Below, piece after piece: positions 63,874 through 64,000 of a stretch of 64,000 nucleotides of DNA. The DNA is taken from positions 1,302,001 to 1,366,000 of the forward strand of contig NZ_FNFF01000001.1 of NCBI RefSeq assembly GCF_900100315.1. Reading direction: 5' to 3'. This DNA is from Streptomyces indicus (lineage in GTDB: Bacteria > Actinomycetota > Actinomycetes > Streptomycetales > Streptomycetaceae). The notes beneath the pieces are model-generated. The model was given only the letters and a program-made list of their open reading frames with translations, was not told the DNA's origin and ran no database searches. A program made the position numbers and the translations under genes. Each line of letters begins with the position of its first letter. Positions within the stretch are counted from its first letter, which is position 1.

Positions 63874-64000
63874 TCACCCCAGCGCGAGCAGCACCGTCGC
63901 CACCAGCGCCCCCCAAAGCCCCACCGCCTGACGGCGGTTGACGTGTTCGTGGAGGAGGGTCAGGCCGAGGATCACGGGCAGGGCGGGGTAGAGCGAGGCG
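63874..64000 (-). CDS. EamA/DMT-type transporter, C-terminal fragment (partial)
   Basis: The last 127 bases, read on the minus strand, encode ASLYPALPVILGLTLLHEHV, then NRRQAVGLWGALVATVLLAL and a stop. This matches the final two helices of EamA/DMT-family transporters. The gene continues beyond the window, so the substrate and full structure cannot be judged. Confidence 0.75.
   Translation of the reverse strand, partial: ASLYPALPVILGLTLLHEHVNRRQAVGLWGALVATVLLALG

Overview
The window is 64 kb of very GC-rich DNA with codon use, Tat-secreted hydrolases, GTG/TTG starts and pyrimidine-rich intergenic gaps typical of Streptomyces or a close relative. The gene set (uricase/glyoxylate carboligase cluster, I36 inhibitors, PD40 secreted protein, second enolase) fits a saprophytic streptomycete chromosome. 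I see no rRNA, tRNA, prophage, IS element or CRISPR array.

Layout. (1) 1-6.3 kb: end of an unknown gene, a proline-rich membrane protein, and two tandem Tat-exported PL8 polysaccharide lyases. (2) 6.3-17.3 kb: secreted PD40 protein, a divergent LysR regulator/epimerase pair followed by an aldo-keto reductase, an MFS transporter, an exported subtilase with a P-domain, a methyltransferase, a secreted jelly-roll lyase-like protein, and two I36-type secreted proteins with a lipoprotein between them. (3) 17.3-24.0 kb, minus strand: a DeoR-HTH/LacI-sensor regulator, then ABC sugar importer (binding protein, two permeases), a 2-hydroxyacid dehydrogenase and a phosphodiesterase. One DNA motif (GATCRAAACGRTC) lies upstream of this regulator, the ABC operon, the first PL8 gene and the jelly-roll lyase gene, so regions 1-3 look like one polysaccharide regulon. 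(4) 24.2-39.5 kb: purine catabolism. It has an NCS2 nucleobase permease, an 8-oxoguanine deaminase-like amidohydrolase, OHCU decarboxylase/HIU hydrolase/uricase, a small HTH regulator, hydroxypyruvate isomerase, tartronate semialdehyde reductase, catalase and glyoxylate carboligase. Three families of shared promoter-proximal motifs run through it. A phosphotransferase, a repeat-tailed protein and an orphan AbiEii-like nucleotidyltransferase are interspersed.

(5) 39.8-45.2 kb: small genes (zinc-ribbon/Mrr-like protein, GNAT acetyltransferase, membrane protein, AraC and MarR regulators) and a second-type enolase coupled to an SMI1 gene. Between MarR and enolase lies a striking array of eight CTGNNCAG-type elements at an exact 13-bp period. 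(6) 45.3-62.2 kb: a self-contained N-glycan utilisation locus. A six-gene minus-strand operon (ABC binding protein, two permeases, GH5-type beta-mannosidase-like enzyme, Tat-exported GH85 endo-beta-N-acetylglucosaminidase, GH38 alpha-mannosidase) is divergent from a second, 1522-residue GH38 alpha-mannosidase, a translationally coupled LacI regulator and a ROK sugar kinase. Two identical LacI-type operators sit in the shared divergent promoter. (7) 62.3-64 kb: HxlR regulator divergent from a quinone-reductase-like enzyme, then the C-terminus of an EamA-type transporter cut by the window edge.

The most interesting items are the N-glycan locus with its two operators, the 13-bp CTGNNCAG array at the second enolase, and the distributed regulatory motifs. 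These are readings of the sequence plus family knowledge; no database search or structural prediction was run.
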